A DNA stretch of 64,000 nucleotides, taken from contig CAVSIA010000010.1 in assembly GCA_963727575.1 (NCBI GenBank), forward strand, positions 1-64,000, given 5' to 3'. The notes beneath the pieces are model-generated. The model saw nothing but the letters and a program-made list of their open reading frames with translations, did not search any database and had not been told where the DNA came from. Within the stretch, counting starts at the first letter, position 1; each line of letters starts with the position of its first letter. The translations under genes and the position numbers were made by a program. This DNA is from JAHQVI01 sp963727575. GTDB taxonomy: Bacteria > Pseudomonadota > Alphaproteobacteria > Rhizobiales > Rhodomicrobiaceae. Shown here piece by piece: positions 42,728 to 50,426 of the stretch.

Positions 42728-44410
42728 TTAAGCCGCGCGGACGCTGACGAAGAAGCGCTCCATCTCCTCGGTCAGCGTCGAGGCCTGCTGCTTCAGCGTT
42801 GCCGATGCGGTGGCGACGTTGCGGCTGATCTCGCGGGTCTCGTCCGCCGAACTGGCCATGCCGGACATGCTGGCCTTGACCTGCTCGGTGCCGGTGGCCG
42901 CCTCGTGAACGTTCTGGGCAATCTGCCTTGTTGCCGTGCCCTGCTCTTCGGCCGCGGCGGCGACGGCGGAGGCGTTCTGCGTCATCTCGCGGATCATGTC
43001 GTTGATCGCGCCGACGGATTGGATGGCGTTGACGCTGACCGAATTCATCTCCGCGATCTGATTGTTGATCTCCTCGGTCGCTTTCGCGGTCTGCTCCGCG
43101 AGTTGCTTGACTTCGGAGGCGACGACGGCAAAGCCCTTGCCGGCCTCGCCTGCGCGCGCCGCTTCGACGGTTGCGTTGAGGGCGAGCAGATTGGTGCGCT
43201 GGGCGATGCTCTCGATCAGATCGGTCACGGACGACACCCGTTCGACGACGCCGCCGAGCTTTTCGATCATCTCGCCGGCCGCCGCCGCCCGGTTCTGCGA
43301 ATTCATGGCGAGCGAGCTGGTGTTGGAGATCTGCTGGGCGACCTCGGTGATCGAGGCGGAGAGCTCCTCGGTCGCCGCGGCCACGGTCTGCACATTGTTC
43401 GACGCCTGCTCGCTGGCGCTCGAGATGCTGAGGGTCTGGCCGGAGACGCCTTGCGCGTTCTCGGACATCTTGTTCGCCTCCTCGAGGAGCCGCGAGGCCT
43501 CCTCCGACAGGCGCGAGGCGATGGTGCCGACACGGACCTGGAATTCGTCGGCGACCTGGTTCATCGCCTGTCGTCTCTCCTCGGCCGTGCGGGCCTGTGC
43601 CGCCACCTGCTCGGCCTCCAGCTCGCGAGTGTGGATCAGATTCTCGCGGAAGATCAGGAGCGCCTTGGCGAGCTGGCCGACTTCGTCGCGGCGCTCGCGC
43701 TGGTCGATCTCCACATCCGCATTGCCTTCCGCCAGCGCGCCGGTCACCACTGCAAGATGCTTGAGCGGCCGCGAAATCAGGCGGTAGTTCAGGAAGGCGA
43801 GCAGGATCGCGAGGGCAAGCACGCCGGCTGTGCCGACCATCAGGATCGTGTCCATCAGCCGCAGATCGGCCTGCTGGCCCTGAGCCGCCGCCTCTGCTCT
43901 GGCGCCAAGCTGCTCGGAGATCTTGGCGAGCGGCGAATACACATCGTTAAGAAGCGCCTTGCCGGTGCCGGTGACCTCATAGGCGCGCGCCAGATCGACC
44001 GTCGCCGGATTCTGCATCAGCTCGATCTGCTTGCGTGCGAACTCGCTCTGCCATTTGAGCCAAGCCGTCCGGGCATCGTCGACCGCGGTTTTCAGATCGG
44101 CTTCGCTGTCGCCGAGCGCCTTGCTCAGCCATTCGAACCGTTTTTCGATGGCCGGGACGATGCTCTCGAACTGTTCGGCGCGGGCCAGCTCACCGGTGAG
44201 CAGCATAGCCTTGACGGCATCGTTCTGCTCGTCGAGGGCGCCGCGAAGCCGGGATGCCTCGGTCACCATCTGGAAGGACTCGCGGGTACGGTCGACGGAC
44301 GCTTCAAGCCGCCAGGATCGCTCGATGCTGACCGCGTTCATGACGGCGACGCCGATCGCAAGCACTGCGAACGCAAGCAGGGCTTTGATGGTAATCGATA
44401 TGTTTCTCAT
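42728..44410 (-). CDS. Methyl-accepting chemotaxis protein
   Basis: A 560-residue inner-membrane chemoreceptor. Membrane helix 1 is about 9-30, membrane helix 2 about 185-210, enclosing a helical periplasmic domain of roughly 155 residues (four-helix-bundle type). A HAMP domain follows (YRLISRPLKHLAVVTGALAE onward) and then the long cytoplasmic coiled coil whose tip, IAQRTNLLALNATVEAARAG then EAGKGFAVVASEVKQLAEQT, contacts CheW and CheA. No CheR-docking pentapeptide is visible at the C-terminus. Seventeen bases separate it from the upstream Cache-like gene, suggesting an operon in which the secreted protein presents a signal. Confidence 0.95.
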   Translation of the reverse strand: MRNISITIKALLAFAVLAIGVAVMNAVSIERSWRLEASVDRTRESFQMVTEASRLRGALDEQNDAVKAMLLTGELARAEQFESIVPAIEKRFEWLSKALGDSEADLKTAVDDARTAWLKWQSEFARKQIELMQNPATVDLARAYEVTGTGKALLNDVYSPLAKISEQLGARAEAAAQGQQADLRLMDTILMVGTAGVLALAILLAFLNYRLISRPLKHLAVVTGALAEGNADVEIDQRERRDEVGQLAKALLIFRENLIHTRELEAEQVAAQARTAEERRQAMNQVADEFQVRVGTIASRLSEEASRLLEEANKMSENAQGVSGQTLSISSASEQASNNVQTVAAATEELSASITEVAQQISNTSSLAMNSQNRAAAAGEMIEKLGGVVERVSSVTDLIESIAQRTNLLALNATVEAARAGEAGKGFAVVASEVKQLAEQTAKATEEINNQIAEMNSVSVNAIQSVGAINDMIREMTQNASAVAAAAEEQGTATRQIAQNVHEAATGTEQVKASMSGMASSADETREISRNVATASATLKQQASTLTEEMERFFVSVRAA

Positions 44411-44427
44411 GGTTCTTCCCGGTCAAA

Positions 44428-45042
44428 TTATGACGTGGCGCGGCGCTGGAGTTCGGTGAGGTTGACCTCCACTGTCAGCGCACCGATTTTTTCTTTCGAG
44501 TTCGGATCGACGACCGTCATGCTGACCTGGCTGTGCCACGCCTTGGTCGCCTCGTCGAATTCCGGCTTGTCGATGAACACCGCGTCGGGGCCGACCTCGA
44601 AGGTTTTCTGAAACTTGCCTTCATCGCCTTGCCAGTAGTCGCTCGTCACCGTTGTCTGCCCGGCATTGAGGCCATGATTGTCCATGGCGATGATCTCGGT
44701 GAACACGCCTTTCGAGCCGGCCTGGATGCGGAGCAGATAGATCGAGAGCGGGCGCGCCAGCGAGGTGGCGATCAGAGGCTGCTTCGCCGCCTTGCGCTCG
44801 GTTGCCCATTGCTCGTCGAGCTTGGTCACCTCGGCGGCGGTCGCATTTGCGAGCCGCGCGTTCTGAGCCTTGATGGCGAGGGCCACGATCGGATTGGCGG
44901 CCCAGGCGCGTATCTTGCCTAGGAGCGCCTCATCGATGACCTGTTCGGGCTGCACCGGAGGCAGCTGCTCGGCCGAGGCACTCGAGATTTGAAGGGAAAA
45001 TCCGGCGATAACGGCGCAGATCAGCGGCCTGAACATTCGCAA
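44428..45042 (-). CDS. Exported Cache/PDC-like sensory protein, partner of the chemoreceptor
   Basis: A 204-residue protein with a signal peptide (about 1-24, ending SSASA) and no other membrane segment. The mature region resembles a stand-alone Cache-type domain: an N-terminal long helix with LGKIRAWAANPIVALAIKAQ, then YLLRIQAGSKGVFTEIIAMD, GLNAGQTTVTSDYWQGDEG and VSMTVVDPNSKEKIGALTVE, the order of strands and the DYWQGDE/W segment seen in PDC folds. It is directly upstream of the chemoreceptor and is therefore a probable periplasmic ligand sensor. The family call is by pattern, not by alignment. Confidence 0.72.
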   Translation of the reverse strand: MRMFRPLICAVIAGFSLQISSASAEQLPPVQPEQVIDEALLGKIRAWAANPIVALAIKAQNARLANATAAEVTKLDEQWATERKAAKQPLIATSLARPLSIYLLRIQAGSKGVFTEIIAMDNHGLNAGQTTVTSDYWQGDEGKFQKTFEVGPDAVFIDKPEFDEATKAWHSQVSMTVVDPNSKEKIGALTVEVNLTELQRRATS

Positions 45043-45237
45043 CTCCTGAACGATCGCTTGCCTATCCCGCAGGAATTGCCTGCCGACACCCCGTTCATGC
45101 GGACCGGAGACATTCCAAATCGCGATAATGTTCGAACGCTACAGGAGATCGGTTGAATAACGATAAAGCGCCGCCTGAAAATTTCGTCAAATCATGCGCC
45201 TACGAAGCATTTCCCGGCGGCCGAGCGAGGACGCGCG

Positions 45238-45271
45238 CGAAAAAGCGCCGCTCGAATGACGGACGGCGCTT
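45238..45271 (-). terminator. Intrinsic terminator of the ferredoxin gene
   Basis: Perfect 8-bp stem AAGCGCCG (45243-45250) and CGGCGCTT (45264-45271). On the minus strand the stem runs into a T tract (TTTTTCG). It lies 65 bp beyond the stop of the ferredoxin gene. Confidence 0.8.
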
Positions 45272-45335
45272 GGATCTGCCCATATGGGGCCTCGCATTTA
45301 AATCCGCGACAACGCCCCCTTAACCGACGCCCGGC

Positions 45336-45674
45336 TCAATCGCCTTCGCCCGGTTCCTTGGAGAAATATTTGTCGTATTTGCCGGCTTCCTCTGCATGCT
45401 CTTCCGCATCCGGCAGGGCCGGCTTCTTTACGGTGATATTCGGCCATTTCTCCGAATAATCGCGATTCATCTGAATCCAGAATTCCAGCCCCGGCTCGGT
45501 ATCCGGCTTGATGGCGTCGACCGGGCACTCAGGCTCGCAGACGCCGCAGTCGATGCACTCATCCGGATGGATGACGAGCATGTTTTCGCCTTCATAAAAG
45601 CAATCGACAGGGCACACCTCGACGCAGTCGGTGTGTTTGCATTGAATGCAGGCGTCTAAAACGACATAAGTCAT
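45336..45674 (-). CDS. fdxA: Seven-iron ferredoxin (FdxA type)
   Basis: A 112-residue cytosolic electron carrier. Cys9, Cys17, Cys21 and Cys50 and the second set Cys40, Cys43, Cys46, Cys25 are arranged in the C-x7-C-x3-CP and C-x2-C-x2-C-x3-CP patterns of the [3Fe-4S][4Fe-4S] ferredoxins (DACIQCKHTDCVEVCPVDC; ECIDCGVCEPECPVDAIKP). The C-terminal extension EFWIQMNRDYSEKWPNI is typical of alphaproteobacterial FdxA. ATG 45674 follows GGAGAG. In related organisms a CarD-like regulator is often nearby; none is seen here. Confidence 0.93.
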   Translation of the reverse strand: MTYVVLDACIQCKHTDCVEVCPVDCFYEGENMLVIHPDECIDCGVCEPECPVDAIKPDTEPGLEFWIQMNRDYSEKWPNITVKKPALPDAEEHAEEAGKYDKYFSKEPGEGD

Positions 45675-46023
45675 CGCAGCTCTCCGCTGGCTCCATTCCA
45701 ACCGGTCAATCGAGGCTGATTTGCAGCGCATGTGCCGGAGCCCCTGTCACAAGCTTCGGCCGCTGCCGCTCTGCCTACCTCAAATCATCCCAATGGGCAA
45801 GCAGACGCTCTGCCTCACAAGTGGGATTTTCCGAACGCAAATCAAAGATTGGAATTCCGAGGGCCGATTTAAAGAACGAACAGTATCGTTCGTTTCATCG
45901 ACCGCGGTTTCATACAGGTCATGCACAACCTTTGGGAGCATTTGTGCGTGATTTTCAATCACCAATTGCGAATCGCCCTCGGTCTGCCCACACTTCCCCT
46001 CACGCAGGAGACCGGAGACCGAT
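45675..46023. promoter_or_regulatory. Divergent spacer between ferredoxin and YfbU genes
   Basis: 349 bp holding both divergent promoters. AT-richer than average from 45860 to 45980. It contains one perfect palindrome (see the entry at 45875). No gene seen. Confidence 0.5.
45875..45894. promoter_or_regulatory. Palindromic operator-like site
   Basis: AACGAAC-AGTATC-GTTCGTT, 7-bp perfect arms around a six-base spacer. Arrangement and size fit a site for a dimeric repressor (TetR type is one option). It lies about 130 bp upstream of the YfbU start. No regulator gene is adjacent, so the assignment is only a guess. Confidence 0.4.
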
Positions 46024-46596
46024 GTGCTTAACCTCACAGACGTGGAAAGGCAAATTCTCATCAATCAGTCGCGCATCCTCGCTGCCCTCTACCCGTTGGA
46101 GGCGGCCGAGTTCGAGCGCGCGATCCAGATTCTGTCCGAGGGCTATCAGGAGGGGTGGCAGGAGGTCGTCCTGAAGGGCCTCAAAGGCCCGTTTCTCCGC
46201 GAGGAGATGAACTTCTGCTACCAGGTTCTGGAGATGTATGACTGGCTGCAGAAGTCCTACTACGCGCTCAGTTTCGAGGACAAGCTCCAACTCAAGGAGC
46301 AGACGCTGGTCTTTCCAGGCTTCTGCCCGAAGACCGAGAAAAGCCACGTCGCCTATGCGACCTTCCTTCTGGAACACCTCAACCGGTTCTCCTATGTCGA
46401 GGTGACGCGGCCGCTCCATGCCTCCCGGCCGATGCGTTCGACGTATGAAGAGATGCTGAAGGGCCTGCCGATCGCCGGCGGGCACATCCTTCCCGCCGCC
46501 CAGCTCAAAGCCGTGGTCGCCTATATCGCCGCCATCCGCTCAGGCCCCGCCAACGACACCGGCCGCTTGCAAAAGGTCGCGCAGGGCGCCCGGTAG
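46024..46596 (+). CDS. YfbU-family protein
   Basis: A 190-residue protein beginning at a GTG six bases after GGAG (no better ATG). It shows the YfbU pattern: LTDVERQILINQSRILAALY, ERAIQILSEGYQEGWQEVV, FCYQVLEMYDWLQKSYYAL, LVFPGFCPKTEKSHVAYATF and the late TYEEML. The E. coli protein YfbU has been linked to cell death when overproduced, but its biochemical role is unknown. Monocistronic. Confidence 0.75.
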   Translation: MLNLTDVERQILINQSRILAALYPLEAAEFERAIQILSEGYQEGWQEVVLKGLKGPFLREEMNFCYQVLEMYDWLQKSYYALSFEDKLQLKEQTLVFPGFCPKTEKSHVAYATFLLEHLNRFSYVEVTRPLHASRPMRSTYEEMLKGLPIAGGHILPAAQLKAVVAYIAAIRSGPANDTGRLQKVAQGAR

Positions 46597-46995
46597 CGGC
46601 CCCGGGTCGGTCCGTGGCCGGACGTTCGGCGCACGTCGTCGCATTCCCGTCACCCCTAAAATTCAGCGAAAATTCCGCGCAATCGCTTTAGCGAAACCTA
46701 AGCGTAATCAATAGATTGGCTTAATGCGGACGCCGCGATGCTTTCGTTGCCGGTCCTGGCGAAAACGCCGTGTAACCGGGCCAGGCCGGCTCGCCCTGCT
46801 TGCAAGCGCTTTTTGCCTTTTGTTAATTCTACGTACCCAATTTTATTTAATTCCATTTCAGCCCGCGCGAATAGAAAGCGTTCTTTAATGAATGACCCCT
46901 AGATTTGGGCCATCGAACGCAACCCGACGTTGTGTTTCGCCTCTACTTTTAGACCCGCAAGAAACCGCAATCTGTAACGTGTTCAGGAGACACTT
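46597..46995. promoter_or_regulatory. AT-rich spacer upstream of the pilin genes
   Basis: 399 bp without a gene. The 46800-46880 part is markedly AT-rich (TTTTGTTAATTCTACG, TTTTATTTAATTCC) compared with the GC-rich surroundings and is probably the pilin promoter region. AGGAG lies 7-8 nt before the first pilin ATG. Confidence 0.5.
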
Positions 46996-47184
46996 ATGTA
47001 CAGCTTGATCAAAGAGTTCGTTCAGGACGAACGTGGAGCGACTTCGATCGAATACGGTCTTATCGCTGCCGGCATCGGCGTTGCCCTCATTACCCTGGTT
47101 GGCCAGGTCGGGGACGACATCAAGTCGATCTTCCAGGGCGTCCACGAGAATCTCGACACCTTCAGCCCCGGCGCAAGCAATTAA
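46996..47184 (+). CDS. Flp/Fap-type pilin
   Basis: A 62-residue type IVb prepilin. The leader MYSLIKEFVQDERG ends in Gly14 and is followed by ATSIEYGLIAAGIGVALITL, giving the cleavage site G/A-x3-EY typical of Flp pilins (Glu at +5). A single hydrophobic helix forms the fibre core. It builds Tad/Flp pili for surface attachment. The CpaA-type peptidase needed to process it is encoded 394 bp downstream. Confidence 0.93.
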   Translation: MYSLIKEFVQDERGATSIEYGLIAAGIGVALITLVGQVGDDIKSIFQGVHENLDTFSPGASN

Positions 47185-47338
47185 GACCGCTCTTCGCTCA
47201 AGGGTAGAGGCGGTCCCGGAACCGCGTTCTACCCTTGCGAAACCGCTTCGCCGGATCGGCCAAAGGCCGGCCGGCGCCGGCACCTCCGACAGGCGCCTCC
47301 CACAGATGCCCTCCCGTTTGCCGCGTGGCCGAGGTTCT

Positions 47339-47527
47339 ATGCCAAAGGCGATCACCAGATTTGTCCAGGACCAACGCGGTGCGGCGGCGGTCGAATACAG
47401 CATCGTCGTCGCGGCGATCGCGGTCGGCCTGTTCTCGGTCATCTCCGAGCTGAGCGGAACGCTCAGGCAGATCTACGAGACCATCAGCTCCGGCGTCGCC
47501 TCGATCGCCGGCGGCCTGTCTGGCTGA
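47339..47527 (+). CDS. Second Flp-type pilin
   Basis: A 62-residue prepilin with the same architecture: MPKAITRFVQDQRG ends in Gly14, then AAAVEYSIVVAAIAVGLFSV. The mature C-terminal part differs from the first pilin (ETISSGVASIAGGLSG). Two differing pilins in tandem imply duplication and divergence; one may be a minor or alternative subunit. The start ATG at 47339 is set by the conserved leader length. Confidence 0.9.
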   Translation: MPKAITRFVQDQRGAAAVEYSIVVAAIAVGLFSVISELSGTLRQIYETISSGVASIAGGLSG

Positions 47528-47577
47528 GCCAGTCGATCCTGTTTCCCTTATCGTCCAGCAATTCCGACGGGCCGCTC

Positions 47578-48069
47578 ATGAGCACCGCGCCATTGTTCCT
47601 GTCTTTCCCGGCTCTGATGGCCTTCGCGGCCAGCTATGATTGCCTGTCCATGCGCATCAGCAACGGGCTGTGCCTGATCGTTGCCGCCGCATTTTTCCCC
47701 GCGGCGCTTGCCGCCGGCCTCTCAGCGGCGGATATCGCGCTTCACGCAAGCTGCGCGCTGGCGATGCTCGCAGCCGGCTTCGTCCTGTTCGCGCGAGGCT
47801 GGATCGGCGGCGGCGACGTCAAGCTGTTCGCAGCGGCCGCATTATGGTTCGGGTGGGCCGACATCGCCGCATTCGCGCTCACCGTGTCGATCGCGGGCGG
47901 CGTGCTCGCCCTGGCGCTCACCGCGATGCAAGGGCTGCGCCTGCGGTTTTGCTTCCCCGCGTGGCTGGCCGCCTTCCCCGGCCGCGAGCTTCCCTACGGC
48001 CTCGCTCTGGCCGCGGGCGCGCTGCTCGTCTACCCGCACTCCGCCTGGGCGGCGCTGCTCCTCATCTGA
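47578..48069 (+). CDS. cpaA: Prepilin peptidase CpaA/TadV (A24 family)
   Basis: A 163-residue polytopic membrane aspartyl protease. The two catalytic aspartates are in ASYDCLSMRISN (about residue 21) and GWIGGGDVKLFAA (about residue 80), the latter being the GxGD signature. Five or six hydrophobic helices. It removes the leaders of the Flp pilins encoded just upstream. The other tad/cpa genes (cpaB to cpaF, tadBC) do not follow; glnA is next on the other strand. Confidence 0.92.
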   Translation: MSTAPLFLSFPALMAFAASYDCLSMRISNGLCLIVAAAFFPAALAAGLSAADIALHASCALAMLAAGFVLFARGWIGGGDVKLFAAAALWFGWADIAAFALTVSIAGGVLALALTAMQGLRLRFCFPAWLAAFPGRELPYGLALAAGALLVYPHSAWAALLLI

Positions 48070-48104
48070 AGCAGTCGCCGATCGAGCATCAGGCACCGGC
48101 GCAA

Positions 48105-48131
48105 AGAAAAGGGGCGGCCGAAGACCGCCCC
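48105..48131 (-). terminator. Intrinsic terminator of glnA
   Basis: On the minus strand, a GGGGCGG / CCGCCCC stem (48125-48131 with 48111-48117; seven-base loop) runs into TTTTCTTT. It is 25 bp beyond the glnA stop codon and 40 bp from the convergent cpaA gene. Confidence 0.88.
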
Positions 48132-48155
48132 AGTTTGTTGCGTGTCAAGGAGAGG

Positions 48156-49565
48156 CTAGGAACTGTAGTAAAGGTCGAACTCGATCGGATGCGGCATCAT
48201 CCGGAAGCGATCGGATTCTTCCATCTTCAGCGCGATGTAAGCGTCGATCTGATCGTCGCTGAACACGCCGCCCTGCTTCAGGAACTCGCGGTCGCCGTCA
48301 AGGCTTTCGAGGGCTTCGACGAGCGAACCGGAAACCGTCGGGATATTTTTCAGCTCTTCGGGCGGCAGGTCGTAGAGGTTCTTGTCGATCGGGTCGCCCG
48401 GATGGATGCGGTTGGCAACGCCGTCGAGGCCGGCCATCAGCATCGCCGAGAATGCCAGATACGGATTGGCGGTCGGATCGGGGAAACGGATCTCGATGCG
48501 CTTGGCCTTCGGGCTGGACACGACCGGGATACGGCAGGACGCCGAGCGGTTGCGCGAGGAATAGGCCCGCAGAACCGGAGCCTCGTAACCGGGAACCAGA
48601 CGCTTGTAGGAATTGGTGGTCGGGTTCGTGAAGGCGTTGATGGCTTTGGCGTGCTTCAGGACGCCGCCAATATAGAACAGGCAGGTCTCCGACAGGTCGG
48701 CATAGAGATTGCCGGCAAAGACCGGCGTGTCGCCCTTCCAGATCGACTGGTGGCAATGCATGCCCGAGCCGTTGTCGCCGAACACCGGCTTGGGCATGAA
48801 GGTGGCCGTCTTGCCGTAGTTCTGCGCGACCATGTGCACGACATATTTGTAGATCTGCATGAAGTCGGCCATGCGGGTCATCGGGCCGAATTTCACGCCG
48901 AGCTCATGCTGCGCCGCCGCCACTTCGTGGTGGTGCTTCTCGGTCGGCACGCCCATTTCGGCCATGACCGAGAGCATCTCCGAGCGGATGTCCTGGCAGC
49001 TATCGACCGGCGGGACGGGGAAGTAGCCGCCCTTGGTGCGCGGCCGATGGCCGAGATTGCCCATCTCATACTCGGTGCCCGTATTGGTGGGCAGTTCGGA
49101 CGAGTCGAGCTTGAAGCCGCAATTGTAAGGGTCGGAGGAGAAGCGCACGTCGTCGAAGATGAAGAACTCGGCTTCCGGACCGAAGAACACCTTGTCGCCG
49201 ATGCCGGTCTCGCGGACATAGGCTTCCGCCTTGCGCGCCGTTCCGCGCGGATCGCGATCGTAGCGCTCGCCGGTACCGGGCTCGAGGATGTCGCAGAAGA
49301 TGGCGAGCGTGGACTGGGCGAAGAACGGATCGATATGCGAGGTCTCCGGATCGGGCATCAAGGTCATGTCGGATTCGTTGATCGCCTTCCAGCCGGCGAT
49401 CGAGGAACCGTCGAACATCACGCCTTCAGCGAAGGCGCCTTCGTCCATGAGCGAAGCTTCCATCGTGACGTGCTGCATCTTGCCGCGCGGATCGGTAAAG
49501 CGCAGATCAACAAACTTGATATCCTGGTCTTTGAGCTTCTGGATAACTTCGGTAGCGCTTGTCAT
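48156..49565 (-). CDS. glnA: Glutamine synthetase type I
   Basis: A 469-residue enzyme that makes glutamine from glutamate and ammonia. Signatures: FVDLRFTDPRGKMQHVT, MFDGSSIAGWKAINESDM, the active-site GxEAEFFIFDD, GMHCHQSIWKGDTPVFAG, NPYLAFSAMLMAGLDG and the adenylation site NLYDLPPEE (Tyr near 397), so it should be regulated by reversible adenylylation. GAGGGAG precedes the ATG. Downstream of glnB on the same strand with 164 bp between, the usual glnB-glnA arrangement. Intact. Confidence 0.98.
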   Translation of the reverse strand: MTSATEVIQKLKDQDIKFVDLRFTDPRGKMQHVTMEASLMDEGAFAEGVMFDGSSIAGWKAINESDMTLMPDPETSHIDPFFAQSTLAIFCDILEPGTGERYDRDPRGTARKAEAYVRETGIGDKVFFGPEAEFFIFDDVRFSSDPYNCGFKLDSSELPTNTGTEYEMGNLGHRPRTKGGYFPVPPVDSCQDIRSEMLSVMAEMGVPTEKHHHEVAAAQHELGVKFGPMTRMADFMQIYKYVVHMVAQNYGKTATFMPKPVFGDNGSGMHCHQSIWKGDTPVFAGNLYADLSETCLFYIGGVLKHAKAINAFTNPTTNSYKRLVPGYEAPVLRAYSSRNRSASCRIPVVSSPKAKRIEIRFPDPTANPYLAFSAMLMAGLDGVANRIHPGDPIDKNLYDLPPEELKNIPTVSGSLVEALESLDGDREFLKQGGVFSDDQIDAYIALKMEESDRFRMMPHPIEFDLYYSS

Positions 49566-49729
49566 TGTGCTCCCTCGTGGTGGGTTTTGAGGATCGATCG
49601 AGAAACCGACCTAGGCGATCTCGCTTCTGGCCATAACGTCGTCAAGAGAAATCTGCGGCCAATAGCGGTCGGTTGCCTCACTGGAATTCATCGATTGGTT
49701 GAATGAAAGACGATGGCGGCAACTCAAGG

Positions 49730-50068
49730 TCAGATTGCGTCCACGCCGGTTTCGCCGGTCCGGATGCGGATCGCATCTTCAATTGCATATACGAAAATTT
49801 TGCCGTCGCCGATACGGCCGGTTTTCGCGGCATTCTGAATCGCGTCGATCGCCTTTTCCACCATCTCGTCGGAAATCACGACCTCGATTTTCACCTTGGG
49901 CAGGAAGTCGACAACATATTCCGCCCCGCGATACAGCTCCGTATGTCCCTTCTGCCGGCCGAAACCTTTCGCCTCCGTAACCGTTATTCCTTGCAGTCCG
50001 ATTTCCTGGAGGGCTTCCTTCACCTCATCAAGCTTGAACGGCTTGATAATGGCTTCCACTTTCTTCAT
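49730..50068 (-). CDS. glnB: Nitrogen regulatory protein PII
   Basis: A 112-residue trimeric signal protein. The T-loop GFGRQKGHTELYRGAEYVVD includes Tyr51, the uridylylation site, and the C-terminal GKIFVYAIEDAIRIRTGETG is the B/C-loop ATP-binding region. It senses 2-oxoglutarate and ATP/ADP and controls glutamine synthetase adenylylation and NtrBC. The gene stands upstream of glnA, as in other rhizobial relatives, with a sigma-54-type promoter before it. Confidence 0.97.
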   Translation of the reverse strand: MKKVEAIIKPFKLDEVKEALQEIGLQGITVTEAKGFGRQKGHTELYRGAEYVVDFLPKVKIEVVISDEMVEKAIDAIQNAAKTGRIGDGKIFVYAIEDAIRIRTGETGVDAI

Positions 50069-50118
50069 CTAGGCTGACCTCCCGCGTGAATTCGCGCCCA
50101 TCGGCATTGCCCTGCTAT

Positions 50119-50137
50119 TAAGCACGCTTTGTGCCAA
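50119..50137 (-). promoter_or_regulatory. Sigma-54 (RpoN) promoter of glnB-glnA
   Basis: On the minus strand the sequence TTGGCACAAAGCGTGCTTA has the required GG-N10-GC spacing (GG at -24, GC at -12), close to the consensus TGGCAC-N5-TTGC. It is about 50 bp upstream of glnB. Consistent with NtrC-controlled expression under nitrogen limitation, as known for rhizobial glnB; no NtrC site was picked out with confidence. Confidence 0.8.
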
Positions 50138-50426
50138 GTCGGAATTTTCGCGTCTAATCGTTGGTTTTGTGGACGTCGCAGCCGTCGGGGCCGCAATTCT
50201 GGACCATTTCGGTGCATATTTCTGCACACATATTAGTCATTCGCATCCGATATAGGCATTCACAAGGTTGTGCAAATGCGTTTTTGCACGCAACTGTCGC
50301 TTCAACTCCACACGGAGCGTGAAACCTGCCGCGGGCCACCATTTTCTACACCTCGCCATAAATTTCGGCTAAGTTGGCCGACATCATCTTCCTTCAAGAT
50401 CGTAGCTTCACTGTGTAGGCGGTCCA

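Noticed and set aside
47640..49706. A 688-codon plus-strand frame opposite glnA
   Set aside because: Antisense to an intact glnA; no recognisable protein.
50154..50342. A 62-codon cysteine-containing minus-strand frame upstream of glnB
   Set aside because: It begins in the spacer with no ribosome-binding site, and no family is recognised; chance is as likely.
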